A stretch of DNA of 64,000 nt from Mauremys mutica (Eukaryota; Chordata; Testudines; Geoemydidae). The notes under the pieces were generated by a model, which saw only the letters and a list, made by a program, of their open reading frames with translations, was not told where the DNA came from and did not search any database. The position numbers and the translations under genes are program-made. Where the stretch lies: assembly GCF_020497125.1 (NCBI RefSeq), contig NC_059073.1, positions 18,435,225-18,499,224 on the forward strand, in the 5' to 3' direction. Below, one piece after another: positions 31,041-42,437 of the stretch. Position 1 is the first letter of the stretch. Each line of letters begins with the position of its first letter.

Positions 31041-31567
31041 CTGCAAATTTTTCAACCATCCCTCCTCCATCCCAAAGGCTAGCACAGATAAGGCGGAGGA
31101 AAAAGAAGACGCGAGATGAGATGTTCTCGGATATTATGGAAGTTACACGCAATGAAAGAGCTCATCTGAATGAGTGGAAGGACGTGGTATCAAATTACAG
31201 GAAAGAGGCCAGTGAACGTGAGGACAGGAGGGATGAACGTGAGGACAGGAGGGACAACCGAGATGAGAGGTGGCAGCAGGAAGACCGGCAGGAAAATCAG
31301 CGGTGGCGGCAGGAAGATCAGCGGTGGCGGGATGCAACTCTGGGGCTGCTGCGTGATCAAACTGACATGCTCCGGCGTCTGGTGGAGCTTCAGGAACGGC
31401 AGCAGGATCACAGAGTGCCGCTGCAGCCCCTGTATAACCACCCTCAACCCTCACCATGTTCCACATCCTCCTCACCCAGACGTGTAAGAATGCGTGGGGG
31501 GAGGCTCCGTGCACCCGCCCACTCCACCCCCGTGGACAGCCCAACCAGAAGGATGTCGTTACTGTGA
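31041..31567 (+). CDS. Harbinger Myb/SANT-like protein gene, exon 2
   Basis: Acceptor CCTCATGCAG precedes 31041. The split codon G/CT joins exon 1 in phase 1 as alanine. The exon is open to TGA at 31565-31567. It encodes a basic RRRKKKTRDEMF stretch and then an Asp/Arg/Gln-rich coiled-coil-like region with short repeats (EREDRRD twice, RWRQEDQRW). A helical multimerisation or transposase-contact region is likely from the family; that role is inferred. AATAAA lies at 31651-31656. Confidence 0.8.
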
Positions 31568-31784
31568 ATTTTTTTTAATGGCCTTCTCCATCCCTCCTAT
31601 CCTCCTCCCAAACCACACCCTTACTTCTCTCCCTCTTTTTATAATGAATCAATAAAGAATTCATGCTTTTTAAATGAGAGTGACTTTATTTGCATAAGTA
31701 AGCTGTACTTGAAGGGGGAGGGGGAGTTGCTTACAGGGACTGAGTCAATCAAGGGGGTTGGGTGTTCATCAACAAACACAGCAG

Positions 31785-33074
31785 TCACACTGTACCCTGG
31801 CCATTGATGAAGCTCGTTTTCAAAGCTTCTCTGATGCACACCGCTTCCTGGTGTGCTCTTCTAATCTCCCTGGTGTCTGGCTGCGCGTAATCAGCGGCCA
31901 GGTGATTTGCCTCAGCCTCCCACCCCGCCATAAAGGTCTCCCCCTTACTCTCACAGAGATTGTGGAGAATACAGCAAGCAGCAATAACATAGGGGACATT
32001 GGTTTGGCTGAGGTCTGAGCGAGTCAGTAATGTCCGCCAGCGCGCCTTTAAACGGCCAAATGCACATTCCACCACCATTCTGCACTTGCTCAGCCTGTAA
32101 TTGAACAGATCCTGACCACTGTCCAGGCTGCCTGTGTATGGCTTCATGAGCCATGGCATCAAGGGGTAGGCTGGGTCCCCCAGGATAACGACAGGCATTT
32201 CAACATCCCCAACTGTTATTTTCTGGTCTGGGAAGTAATTCCCTTGCTGCATCCGTTTAAACAGAGTAGTGCTTCTGAAGACGCGAGCGTCGTGAACCCT
32301 CCCTGGCCATCCCACGTGGATGTTTGTGAAACGTCCCTTGTGATCCACCAGTGCTTGCAGCACCATTGAAAAGTACCCCTTCCGGTTTACATACTGGGTG
32401 CCCTGGCGTTGCGGTGCCAAGATAGGGATATGGGTTCCATCTATCGCCCCCCCACAGTTAGGGAATCCCAGTGCAGCAAAGCCATCCACTATGGCCTGCA
32501 CGTTTCCCAGAGTCACAACCTTTCGTAGCAGCAGCTTAGTGATTGCTTTGGCTACTTGCATCACAGCAGCCCCCACAGTAGATTTTCCAACTCCAAATTG
32601 ATTCCCGACTGACCAGTAGCTGTCTGGCGTTGCAAGCTTCCACAGGGCTATCGCCACTCACTTCTCTACTGTGAGGGCTGCTCTCATCTTGGTATTCTGG
32701 CGTTTCCGGGCAGGGGCAAGCAAGTCACAAAGTTCCATGAAAGTGCCCTTACGCATGCGAAAGTTTCGCAGCCACTGGGAATCGTCCCACACCTGCAACA
32801 CAATGCGGTCCCACCAGTCAGTGCTTGTTTCCCGGGCCCAAAATCGGCGTTCAATGGATAGAATCTGCCCCATTACCATCAGGATCTCCAAAGCGCAGGG
32901 GCCCGCGGTTTGAGAGAATTCTGTGTCTACGTCCTCATCACTGTCATCGCCGCGCTGCCGTATCCGCCTCCTCCTCGCCTCGGATTGAAGGTCCTGGTTC
33001 ACCATAGACTGCACGAGAGTGCGCGAGGTGTTTAAAACATTCACGATTGCGGTATTGAGCTGAGCAGGGTCCAT
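31785..33074 (-). pseudogene. Harbinger DDE transposase with one in-frame stop
   Basis: Catalyses excision and TTA-targeted integration of the element. I take the start as ATG at 33074 (MDPAQLNTAI). 138 codons run to a TGA at 32658-32660, then the same frame continues for 290 codons to the stop at 31785. The DDE_Tnp_4 core lies in the second part: D73 in AIDGTHI, D161 in ILGDPAYPLMPW and E197 in VVECAFGRLKARW, spaced D-35-E as in HARBI1-type nucleases, with the GRVHDARVF motif between. The N-terminal part holds the usual helical region (MRKGTFMELCDLLAP). The TGA probably arose from CGA by CpG decay. It converges with the Myb gene; a minus poly(A) signal is at 31685-31690. Confidence 0.88.
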
Positions 33075-33804
33075 GCTTGCTGTGCTATGGCGTCTGCACA
33101 GTTCACCAAGCAAAAAAGGCGCGAAACGGTTGTCTGCTGCTCAGGGAGGGAGGGGTGAGGCTGTACCCAGAACCACCCGCGACAATGATTTTTGCCCCAT
33201 CAGGCACTGGGATCTCAACCCGGAAATGCCAAGGGGCGGGGGAGGCTGCGGGAACTATGGGATAGCTACGCAATAGCTACCCACAGTGCAATGCTCCAGA
33301 AATCGACGCTAGCCTCGGACCGTGGACGCACACCACCGATTTAATGTGTTTAGTGTGGCCGCGCACACTCGATTTTATACAATCTGTTTTGTTAAACCGG
33401 TTTATGTAAATTCGGAATAATCCCGTAGTGTAGACGTACCCTTAGTAACAGTCATCTTTCCTGATGTTTCAGTTGGTCATTTTGTACACGCTGTAGTATT
33501 TCAAATAGTGAGTAGTTCCAAAGACCGCGCTGAAGTAGAAATGTTCCCTTTAAAGATAAGAAAATGCCAGCAAGTTCTCCTCTCAGTTGCAAACATTTAA
33601 CATGCTATTCACTTTGCCACTTGCTAGAGTCTTTGACAACAATGTCTTTGGAGAGCTATGAATACATTTTATTTTCTTGTTCCCGGTTCTGTAAAATGGT
33701 TTGTTTTTAATCTTTACGCCCTCACTGGTATTGAGGAAACCTTTCTTTTGGCCACATCTTACTTCCATTTGCTCCTCTCCGCACCTTTGTAGTAGGAAGA
33801 AGGC

Positions 33805-33985
33805 TCATGGGGTTCGAGCTGTGGGGCTATAAAGTTGTAGTGTAGACGTCTGGGCTCGGACTGGAGCCTGAGCTCTGGGATGGGGGGCAGGGGAGAAGGT
33901 CCCAGAACCCAGGCTGCAGCCCAAGCCTGAACATCTGTACTACTATTTTTAGCCTCAAAACCCATGATTCCAAGGCAGCTGACCC
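33805..33985. mobile_element. MITE inside array unit (copy 1)
   Basis: GCTCATGGGGTTCGAGCTGT ... CTATAAAGTTGTAGTGTAGACG ... CCTCAAAACCCATGA has inverted ends and a GC-rich centre with GGGCTCGG and CTGAGCTC. Copies are at about 36566-36745 and 41305-41465. Confidence 0.55.
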
Positions 33986-34548
33986 GATCTCTGAGACTGG
34001 GGTTTTTTTTTAATCATCACATTGCAGATGCCCACAGTGCCTTAGTTTCCCAGTTGTAAATCAGGTATAATAATGCTTTGGTGTATCTTATCTATTTTTA
34101 TTGAGCGCTCTTTGAACCAGGATGTTTCCTACTATGTGTTTGTACAGCCTCTCGGGCATTGGCGCCCCAATGTCTAAGCTTTCTCTTGGACGCTTCTTAT
34201 CTCTTCCATCCTCTTTGATACGCTTTTTTTTTTTATGCCCACAATTATCTATTTACAACTGTGGATGATGCGTCAATGTCTCCCACCTGCCACTTGCAAC
34301 GTGTACAAATTACCGCTCTGGACAAGGTTGAAACTAGAAAGCCCCTGTCCCTTGTGACAGATTGTGCTCTATGGCCAACGTCAAAACCGCCCGCAACACA
34401 GAGGAAGGCCAAATCTCCGATACAGTGACAAGGTCTAGCAAGGCCTCTAGAAATTCAGCATTCCCACTGACAACAGGGAAAATCCTGCCCGCTGTCACTG
34501 TAGAGAGCCAACAGAGAAGCCAGGCTGACGTCCCACAGGCAAGCCTAG

Positions 34549-37300
34549 GAACCATGGCGACACTAGATGAGTCTTGGTGTACTTTGCCAAACCTTCCCCC
34601 AGACACACACTATTGTGCTTTTGGCTGTCTGTCCGCAGAAATGGCTACACTAGAGTGCTCTCTGCTCTGGCCTGGAAACTTAAGTGTTTAAACAAAAATG
34701 TAAACAGTTTGGCTGGGCATTGACAATGGGGGAGAGAGGAGAGAAGAAGGACGTGTGAGTGGCACAGTCTTAGATGTGGCACAGTCTACAGCTGAGCTTC
34801 ACTGAGATGCAGGTGGTTTTCCTCTTTTTACAGCAAGATAACTGATGCGCATTAGCTATCCTGCTGTAAAATCCTGTGGGGAGACAAGACACTGGTAGCT
34901 TTCACCAAAAGGTTGCACTATACTGCTTATCTCCCACCCCCAGTTTGCCTAATTTGCCCTGGGCACTACAGCTGGATAACTGCGAGGCCTTGGTTATCTT
35001 GCTGTAGTTAAAAACAAACAAAGAAAAAAAAACCCTGTTTGTTTCAGCGAAGACAAACTGTCTCTGTGGGGAAGTTAGTCCGGAATAATGTAGGGTGTGA
35101 CTTTACAGCACTGTGGTTATTTGGAATATCGCTTCTTATTCTGGAATAAGTGTGTCCACATGGGGAGTTATTGTGGAATAGGTTAGACAGCTTCCCCATG
35201 TAGACATACCCAAAGCCATATAGACAGTTTTTAATGGGAGGTAAACTTGGCATGGTTAGCCGTGGGTGAGGAAGTAGCACTGCCTCACCTAGCTACCTCA
35301 AGGTCAACACAAGTGATAATTCAGGATTTTACAGGGAGAACTATCACCGGTTAGTTACCGCAGTGTTTAAAACAAAACACCTTTATGATCCACGCATAAA
35401 GGGATATAAGTTAAAAACAAAAAACCAACCCCCCCGTATCTGAATCTGTTTTACCTTGCTGCTCTGAGTAGCCTCTAAGATCACTATGAGAGAGATTAGA
35501 GCGGGGAAATATAGTTCTTTTTGGTTCATGCACTTTGTGCTTTTGACAACACTTTGAGCTTAGTCAGTTTAACTGCTTTCCCCGTAGAGTAAGTTGTCCC
35601 AGCGGCCTGTGCGTTTTTCCCCACACACCAACAGAGGAGAAGAACAATTAATGTTACTACCATAAAAATTGGCAGGGGGACTTGAGGAGTCCAGTGTTCG
35701 TGCCTGAAACTACTTTAAAGTATCTTTTTTTTTTTAACCGACTGTATTAATAGTGTTTACTTGTGGTTCTATCCATTTCTCCTTTCTTACTGTAGTGTAA
35801 ATCAGGAGGACATCATGATAAGTTCATGGAGGATAGGTCCACCAATGGTTATTAACTAGGATGGGCAGAGATGGTGTCCCTAGCCTCTGTTTGCCAGAAT
35901 CTGGGAATGGGCGACAGGGGATGGATCATTTGATGATTACCTGTTTTGTTCATTCCCTCTGGGGCACCTGGCACTGGCTACTGTCAGAAGACAGGATACT
36001 GGGCTTGATGGATCTTTGGTCTGACCAGTAGGGCCATTCTTATGTTCTTATTGAAGTTGGCAGACATTTCTGTAAAAGTGGTGTAAGGGAGAAAAGAAAA
36101 TAAGCCTTCTGGTTGTAGGGTAGCATAGACAGAACCTCTGTCTTGCAGTCAGTAAGGCACTCTGAGATAAAAGGTGCTACATAAACATAAGAGTAGCTGC
36201 ATTTAGTAACAGTCATCTTTCCTGATGTTTCAGTTGGTCATTTTGTACACGCTGTAGTATTTCAAATAGTGAGTAGTTCCAAAGACCGCGCTGAAGTAGA
36301 AATGTTCCCTTTAAAGATAAGAAAATGCCAGCAAGTTCTCCTCTCAGTTGCAAACATTTAACATGCTATTCACTTTGCCACTTGCTAGAGTCTTTGACAA
36401 CAATGTCTTTGGAGAGCTATGAATACATTTTATTTTCTTGTTCCCGGTTCTGTAAAATGGTTTGTTTTTAATCTTTACGCCCTCACTGGTATTGAGGAAA
36501 CCTTTCTTTTGGCCACATCTTTCTTACTTTTGCTCCTCTCTGCACCTTTGTAGTAGGAAGAAGGCTCATGGGGTTCGAGCTGTGGGGCTATAAAGTTGTA
36601 GTGTAGACGTCTGGGCTCGGACTGGAGCCTGAGCTCTGGGATGGGGGGCAGGGGAGAAGGTCCCAGAACCCAGGCTGCAGCCCAAGCTTGAACATTTGTA
36701 CTACTATTTTTAGCCTCAAACCCCATGAGTCCAAGGCAGCTGACCCGATCTCTGAGACTGGGTTTTTTTTTAATCTTCACATTGCAGTTGCCCACAGTGT
36801 CTTAGTTTCCCAGTTGTAAATCAGGTATAATAATGCTTTGGTGTATCTTACCTATTTTTATTGAGCGCTCTTTGAACCAGGATGTTTCCTACTATGTGTT
36901 TGTACAGCTTCTCGGGCATTGGCGCCCCAATGTCTAAGCTTTCTCAAGGACTCTTCTTATCTCTTCCATCCTCTTTGATACGCTTTTTTTTTTATGACCA
37001 CAATTATCTATTTACAACTGTGGATGATGCGTCAATGTCTCCCACTTGCAACGTGTACAAATTACCGCTCTGGACAAGATGGAAACTAGAAAGCCCCTGT
37101 CCCTTGTGACAGATTGTGCTCTATGGCCAACGTCAGAACCGCCCGCAACACAGAGGAAGGCCAAATCTCTGATACAGTGACAAGGTCTAGCAAGGCCTCT
37201 AGAAATTCAGCATTCCCACTGACAACAGGGAAAATCCTGCCTGCTATCACTGCAGAGAGCCAACAGAGAAGCCAGGCTGATGCCCCACAGGCAAGCCTAG
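34549..37300. repeat. Array unit, copy 2 (complete, 2752 bp)
   Basis: The only uninterrupted full unit. It contains the pre-integration sequence of the Harbinger element at about 36204 and a 45-codon frame starting at its left boundary in a strong Kozak context (AGGAACCATGG). Copies 1 and 2 keep that frame, while copy 3 has an extra C that breaks it. Confidence 0.85.
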
Positions 37301-39348
37301 GAACCATGGCGACACTAGATGAGTCTTGGTGTACTTTGCCAAACCTTCCCCCCAGACACACACTATTGTGCTTTTGGCTGGCTGTCCGCAGAAATGGCTA
37401 CACTAGAGTCCTCTCTGCTCTGGCCTGGAAACTTAAGTGTTTAAACAAAAATGTAAACAGTTTGGCTGGGCATTGACAATGGGGGAGAGAGGAGAGAAGA
37501 AGGACGTGTGAGTGGCACAGTCTTAGATGCGGCACAGTCTACAGCTGAGCTTCACTGAGATGCGGGTGGTTTTCCTCTTCTTACAGCAAGATAACAGATG
37601 CGCAATAGCTATCCTGCTGTAAAATCCTGAGGGGAGACAAGACACTGGTAGCTTTCACCAAGAGGTTGCACTACACTGCTTATCCCCCACCCTCAGTTTG
37701 CCTAATTTGCCCTGGGCACTACAGCTGGATAACTGCGAGGCCTTGGTTATCTTGCTGTAGTTAAAAAAACAAAACAAAAACTAAAACAAAAAAAAATCCC
37801 CTGTTTGTTTCAGCGAAGACAAACTGTCTCTGTGGGGAAGTTATTCCGGAATAATGTAGGGTGTGACTTTACAGCACTGTGGTTATTTGGAATATCGCTT
37901 CTTATTCTGGAATAAGCGTGTCCACATGGGGAGTTATTGTGGAATAGGTTTGACAGCTTCCCCATGTAGACATACCCAAAGCCATATAGCCAGTTTTTAC
38001 TGGGAGGTAAACTTGACATGGTCAGCCGTGGGTGAGGAAGTAGCACTGCCTCACCTAGCTACCTCAAGGTCAACATAAGTGATAGTTTTCACTGTAAAAT
38101 CCTGAACTATCGCAGATTAGTTATCACAATGTTTAACACAAAACACCTTTGTGATCCACGCAGCTGGTGAAACCCCGCATAAAGGGATACAAGTTAAAAC
38201 AAACAACCCCCCTCCATCTGAATCTGTTTTACCTTGCTGCTCTGAGTAGCCTCTAAGATCACTATGAGAGAGATTCGAGTGGGGAAATATAGTTCTTTTT
38301 GGTTCATGCACTTTGTGCTTTTGACAACACTTTGTGCTTACTCAGTTTAACTGCTTCCCCCGTGGAGTAAGTTGTCCCAGCGGCCTGTGCGTTTTTCTCC
38401 ACACACCAACAGGGGAGAAGAACACCTAATGTTATTACCATAAAAATTGGCAGGGGGACTTGAGGGGTCCAGTGTTCGTGCCTGAAACTACTTTAAAGTA
38501 TCTTTTTTTTTTTTTAGAAAACGGACTGTATTCATAGTGTTTACTTATGGTTCTATCCATTTCTCCTTTCTTACTGTAGTGTAAATCAGGGGGAAATCAT
38601 GATAAATTCATGGAGGATAGGTCCACCGATGGTTATTAACCAGGATGGGCAGGGATGGTGTCCCTAGCCGCTGTTTGCCAGAATCTGGGAATGGGCGACA
38701 GGGGGTGGATCACTTGATGATTACCTGTTTTGTTCATTCCCTCTGGGGCACCTGGCACTGGCTACTGTCAGAAGACAGGATACTGGGCTTGATGGATCTT
38801 TGGTCTGACCCAGTAGGGCCATTCTTATGTTCTTATTGAAGTTGGCAGACATTTCTGTAAAACTGGTGTAAGGGAGAAAAGAAATTAAGCCTTCTGGTTG
38901 TAGGGTAGCATAGACAGAACCTCTGTCTTGCAGTCAGTAAGGCACTCTGAGATAAAAGGTGCTACATAAAGATAAAATTAGCTCCATTTAGTAACAGTCA
39001 TCTTTCCTGATGTTTCAGTTGGTCATTTTGTACACGCTGTATTTCAGGTAGTGAGTAGTTTCCAAGACCGCGCTGAAGTAGAAATGTTCCCTTTAAAGAT
39101 AAGAAAATGCTAGCAAGTTCACCTCTCAGTTGCAAACATTTAATATGCTGTTAACTTTGCCACTTGCTAGAGTCTTTGACAACAGTCTTTTTGGAGAACT
39201 ATGAATACATTTTATTTTCTTGTTCCCAGTACTGTAAAATTGTTTGTTTTTTAATCTTTATGCCCTCACTGGTATTGAGGGGAAACTTTCTTTTGGCCAC
39301 ATCTTACTTCCATTTGCTCCTCTCTGCACCTTTGTAGTAGGAAGAAGA
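37301..39348. repeat. Array unit, copy 3 (partial)
   Basis: Matches copy 2 from its left boundary to GTAGTAGGAAGAAG at about 39347, then the similarity ends abruptly. The empty Harbinger site is at about 38985-38995. Confidence 0.85.
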
Positions 39349-41273
39349 ATTGATCCAAGGCTGCAGTCCTTGGTAGCACAGAGGATAGCTGGAGCCGACA
39401 CAACCGACATGTAAAAAGCAGCGTGACAGCACAGACAGAGCAAAAGCAAGAGGAAAATCTTGCCACCCAGCCCTCTCTTTGGTGGATATTTTCTCTGCTT
39501 TAATCTAAACGTTAAAAAAAAATCTGTTTAATAAAGCGTGAGTGGTCAGACATTTAAGAAATGAATAGAGTATCCTTAAATAGCATGATTGTTATTTAAG
39601 AAGGTATTTTCTAAGTTAGCAAAAGACTATGAATCTTGCAATAAAGAGTAAGTAGCTTTAAATTAGCTCGTTTTCAGTTTTGCTTTAAAACTATTAATAT
39701 CTGGACTAAGTTAAAAGTAAGTGAAGAGTCTTAATCCCTTGTAGGTTGCCCTCAAATGATTTTTTTTTAAAGCCATCCACAAAGAGGCCTGAGGTGCATC
39801 TGGGGCTCTTACTTGAAACCCCCAAGAGGATGTGTGGTTTTGTGAAAGAATTACTATTGGACCCCAATGCTTTCTTCTCTATTCCACAATTAGACAGACA
39901 ATACGAGTCAAATTCAAACTGATTTAGTCAGTGGATTGGCAATTTAGCTCCATAATCCAAGGACCCGTAACATCCTGGAGAGGACAATTTATTGCAAAAG
40001 AAAAGCAGTAATGATTTCTTCCAACCTGGGATACATTGATCTTTGTTGCAATTTATGCACTTCCTTGTTTTTCATTTCGTAATGGTATAAATAAGAGATT
40101 TATCTGCCTCTGATTGAGGCATGTGTGTCTATATAACTTTCAAATTCTGAACCCAAGGTGCTTCCATGGTCGTAGATGCTAAGTCACAAAGAGGTAGGAT
40201 GGAGTTGGAACTCCCCAGTTTATAATAATACAGTCCTATTGTGATTAGGCACCTTAGCTAAGTCGTCAGAATGGAATCAATGACCTATTCAGATCCATCA
40301 TTTTAATGTAGTCATTGCGCTCAGAAACCTGCCAGCCTGCTTTGCTTCTCCTGTCTAGCAAGTCAGTTGCTATTTTATTCTATATAGGTTCTTCTACTGT
40401 GCTCATCACTGCAGTATCTGAGCACCATCTAGTAATGCAGTAAGCAACATCTGCCACGTTTGTTCTCTCCTCCTCTCCCCAGTGGGAGAAGTGTGTGCAG
40501 TGAAGTATCTTATAATTATTTTTTAAATTCCCAAACAATATACAGGCAACTCTCATCTTACACGCATTTAACATGCGCAAATTCAGCTTTGCGCAGTCGG
40601 CAAAAACAAAACAACAACAAAAAGAGAAAAATAACAATTTCAATACTGTACCTGCAGTGCGGACGATTCCGCCCGCTATTACACTCAATGTAATTTTGAG
40701 TATACGCGATTTTCGCTTTACGCGCTGACAGCGGAACGTATCCCCAGCGAAAGATGAGACACGCTTGTATACTTAAGTGCACTGCTATATGCTTTTTTTA
40801 GAAAAAGCAACATCAAAGACATGTGCCTTGCACGTAGAGCTGAAGGTGGTGATTTCTTAATTCCTGTAGATACTGCTGTTAGAAGTGTCCCTTTGGCATT
40901 TTGATGGGGCACATAAGCCTTTTAAAGATATTTTGCCGTCTAACAAAAGTTGAGCTTGCCTTTTTTCCCATCTACATCCAAATGCAAACAAAGAATTTCT
41001 CTAATGTAATTACTCACTGTGTACTTGAATTCCCTTGACTAAAGGAGAAATTGCACAACAAAGTCAAAGTCTGGAAAGCAGTGGGGATATTTGTTACAAA
41101 TCTGGTTGTGGTATGTGGGTTCTATTAGAGACAAAGAGAAGTCTTGCAGTTAAGGCATTGGACAGGGACTTGGGAGATCTGAATTTAATTCATAGATCTG
41201 CCACTGACTTTGTGTGACTGAGAGGCAACTAATCTCTCTGGGTACATCTAGGCTCCCATAAGAGCCACAGCAC
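39349..41273. other. No gene; contains a pogo-like MITE
   Basis: Unrelated to the array unit. Apart from the element at 40545-40765 and a MIR-like scrap near 41140-41240 there is nothing I can support. Confidence 0.45.
40545..40765. mobile_element. pogo/mariner-like MITE
   Basis: CAGGCAACTCTCATCTTACA on the left and a right end reading CCCCAGCGAAAGATGAGAC form decayed inverted ends. The interior has CGATTTTCGCTTTACGCGC and AACATGCGCAAATTCAGC. Boundaries approximate; superfamily by resemblance. Confidence 0.5.
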
Positions 41274-41650
41274 AGCGGCCACTGGTTTGGGTCAGCTGAC
41301 TTGGGCTCATGGGGTTTGAGCTGTGGGGCTATAAAATTACAGTGTAGACGTTGGGGCTTGGACGGGAGCCTGGGCTCTGGGATGGGGGACAGGGGAGCAG
41401 GTCCCAGAGCCCAGGGTCCAGCCCGAGCCTGAACGTCTATACTACTGTTTTTAGCCCTGAACCCCTGTCCCTTGCGACAGATTGTGCTCTGTGGCCAACG
41501 TCAGAACCGCCCGCAACACAGAGGAAGGCCAAAGCCCCGATACAGTGACGAGGTCTAGCAAGGCCTCCAGAAATTCAGCATTCCCACTGACAACAGGGAA
41601 AATCCTGTCCGCTATCACTGCAGAGAGCCAACAGAGAAGCCAGGCTGAGG
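41274..41650. repeat. Rearranged fragment of the array unit
   Basis: 41300-41455 matches 33805-33960, and 41456-41650 matches 34340-34535. The roughly 380 bases that lie between them in the intact unit are missing. This suggests unequal recombination or an older partial duplication at the array edge. Confidence 0.75.
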
Positions 41651-42176
41651 CCCACAGGCAAGCCAGGAAGCAGAGTGTGCTCCAACCTCCCTGTGGCGAG
41701 TGGATCTGTGGCCTCTATGGGAAGGTTTGCACTTGTGCATCGGGCTCTTTTCCATATCCCATACCATTGCTAAGCACCACTGATGGACCGACTCTGTATG
41801 AGGACTCCTTCCCTACTGAGTGTACTCCCACTGATTCAGGTGGGAGTGTAGCACGAATAAAAACACCAGGATTAGCCCCGATGGAGCAGAACTGAAGCTA
41901 CTTTAGGTCAAATGCACAAAAGGATGCACTATTAATGGGTTTTGGAGGGCCCACTAATCTTAAAGGATTAATTGAACTTTGTCTGATTTGAACTCCGTCC
42001 CTGAGTAAAACTGACTGGAACAGAAGATTAAACAGGAAATATGGTCTGGTAAAAGCACTGAATTATATCTGGCTTCAATTCCTGGCTCTTCCCCAGTTTG
42101 TGTCCTTGGGCAAGTCATTTCATCGGTCTCCATTCTCTTAAAATGTGGAGCATAATATCTCCTTTGTCTGTAGCAA
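41651..42176. other. MIR/CORE-SINE relics, no gene
   Basis: 42040-42170 has a GCTCTTCCCCAGTTTGTGTC...TTGGGCAAGTCATTTCATC pattern typical of MIR-type SINEs. Otherwise unremarkable. Confidence 0.5.
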
Positions 42177-42184
42177 GTGTAGAC

Positions 42185-42314
42185 CAAGGACGCTGGAACA
42201 ATTTTTATAGTGGGGGTGCTGCCATTGAACCAAACTGTAAACCCTGTCTATGATGGAAACCACTTCAAGCCAGGGGGTGCTGCACCCTGAGCACCCCTAT
42301 TTCCAGCACCTATG
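42185..42314. mobile_element. Small hAT MITE, 130 bp
   Basis: An exact 8-bp duplication GTGTAGAC lies at 42177-42184 and 42315-42322. The ends are CAAGGACGCTGGAA and, as complement, CATAGGTGCTGGAA. Confidence 0.75.
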
Positions 42315-42420
42315 GTGTAGACTGTAAAATCTTTGGGAGATAATTTCTCTCATTGCTGCCTTTGTTATTTTGTAAAGTTACACTTTAAAAAATCAACAAT
42401 TAGAATAAGCCCCTGACATC

Positions 42421-42437
42421 GGGGGGGGGGGGGGGGA
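42421..42437. repeat. Poly-G tract
   Basis: A run of about 16 G bases in AT-rich sequence, quadruplex-prone and error-prone in sequencing. Confidence 0.8.

Larger units (their letters stand above)
29200..33441. mobile_element. PIF/Harbinger DNA transposon, nearly intact
   Basis: A TTA duplication (29197-29199 and 33442-33444) flanks 4242 bases. The ends share GTCTACACTA in inverse orientation, with further sub-terminal AGTGTGGCCGC blocks. The same position in array copies 2 and 3 (near 36204 and 38990) is uninterrupted GCATTTAGTAACAG or CCATTTAGTAACAG, an internal empty-site control. It carries a Myb-like gene on plus, a DDE transposase on minus that converges on it, and an extra minus frame in the Myb-gene intron. 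Confidence 0.92.
27541..39348. repeat. Tandem array of a 2.75-kb unit
   Basis: The string GAACCATGGCGACACTAG starts at 27541, 34549 and 37301. Copy 2 is 2752 bases. Copy 1 has the same content plus a 4.24-kb Harbinger insertion, and copy 3 stops at about 39348. Shared landmarks include a MITE (28033-28190 in copy 1), CCCAGCGGCCTGTGCG, a CR1 3' end and a GGGGTTCGAGCTGTGGGGC element. Copies are highly similar with small indels, so duplication is fairly recent. A rearranged unit piece lies at 41274-41650. Confidence 0.88.

Noticed and set aside
31143..31544. Minus frames opposite Harbinger Myb exon 2
   Set aside because: Shadow of the repetitive Asp/Arg/Gln codons of the plus-strand gene.
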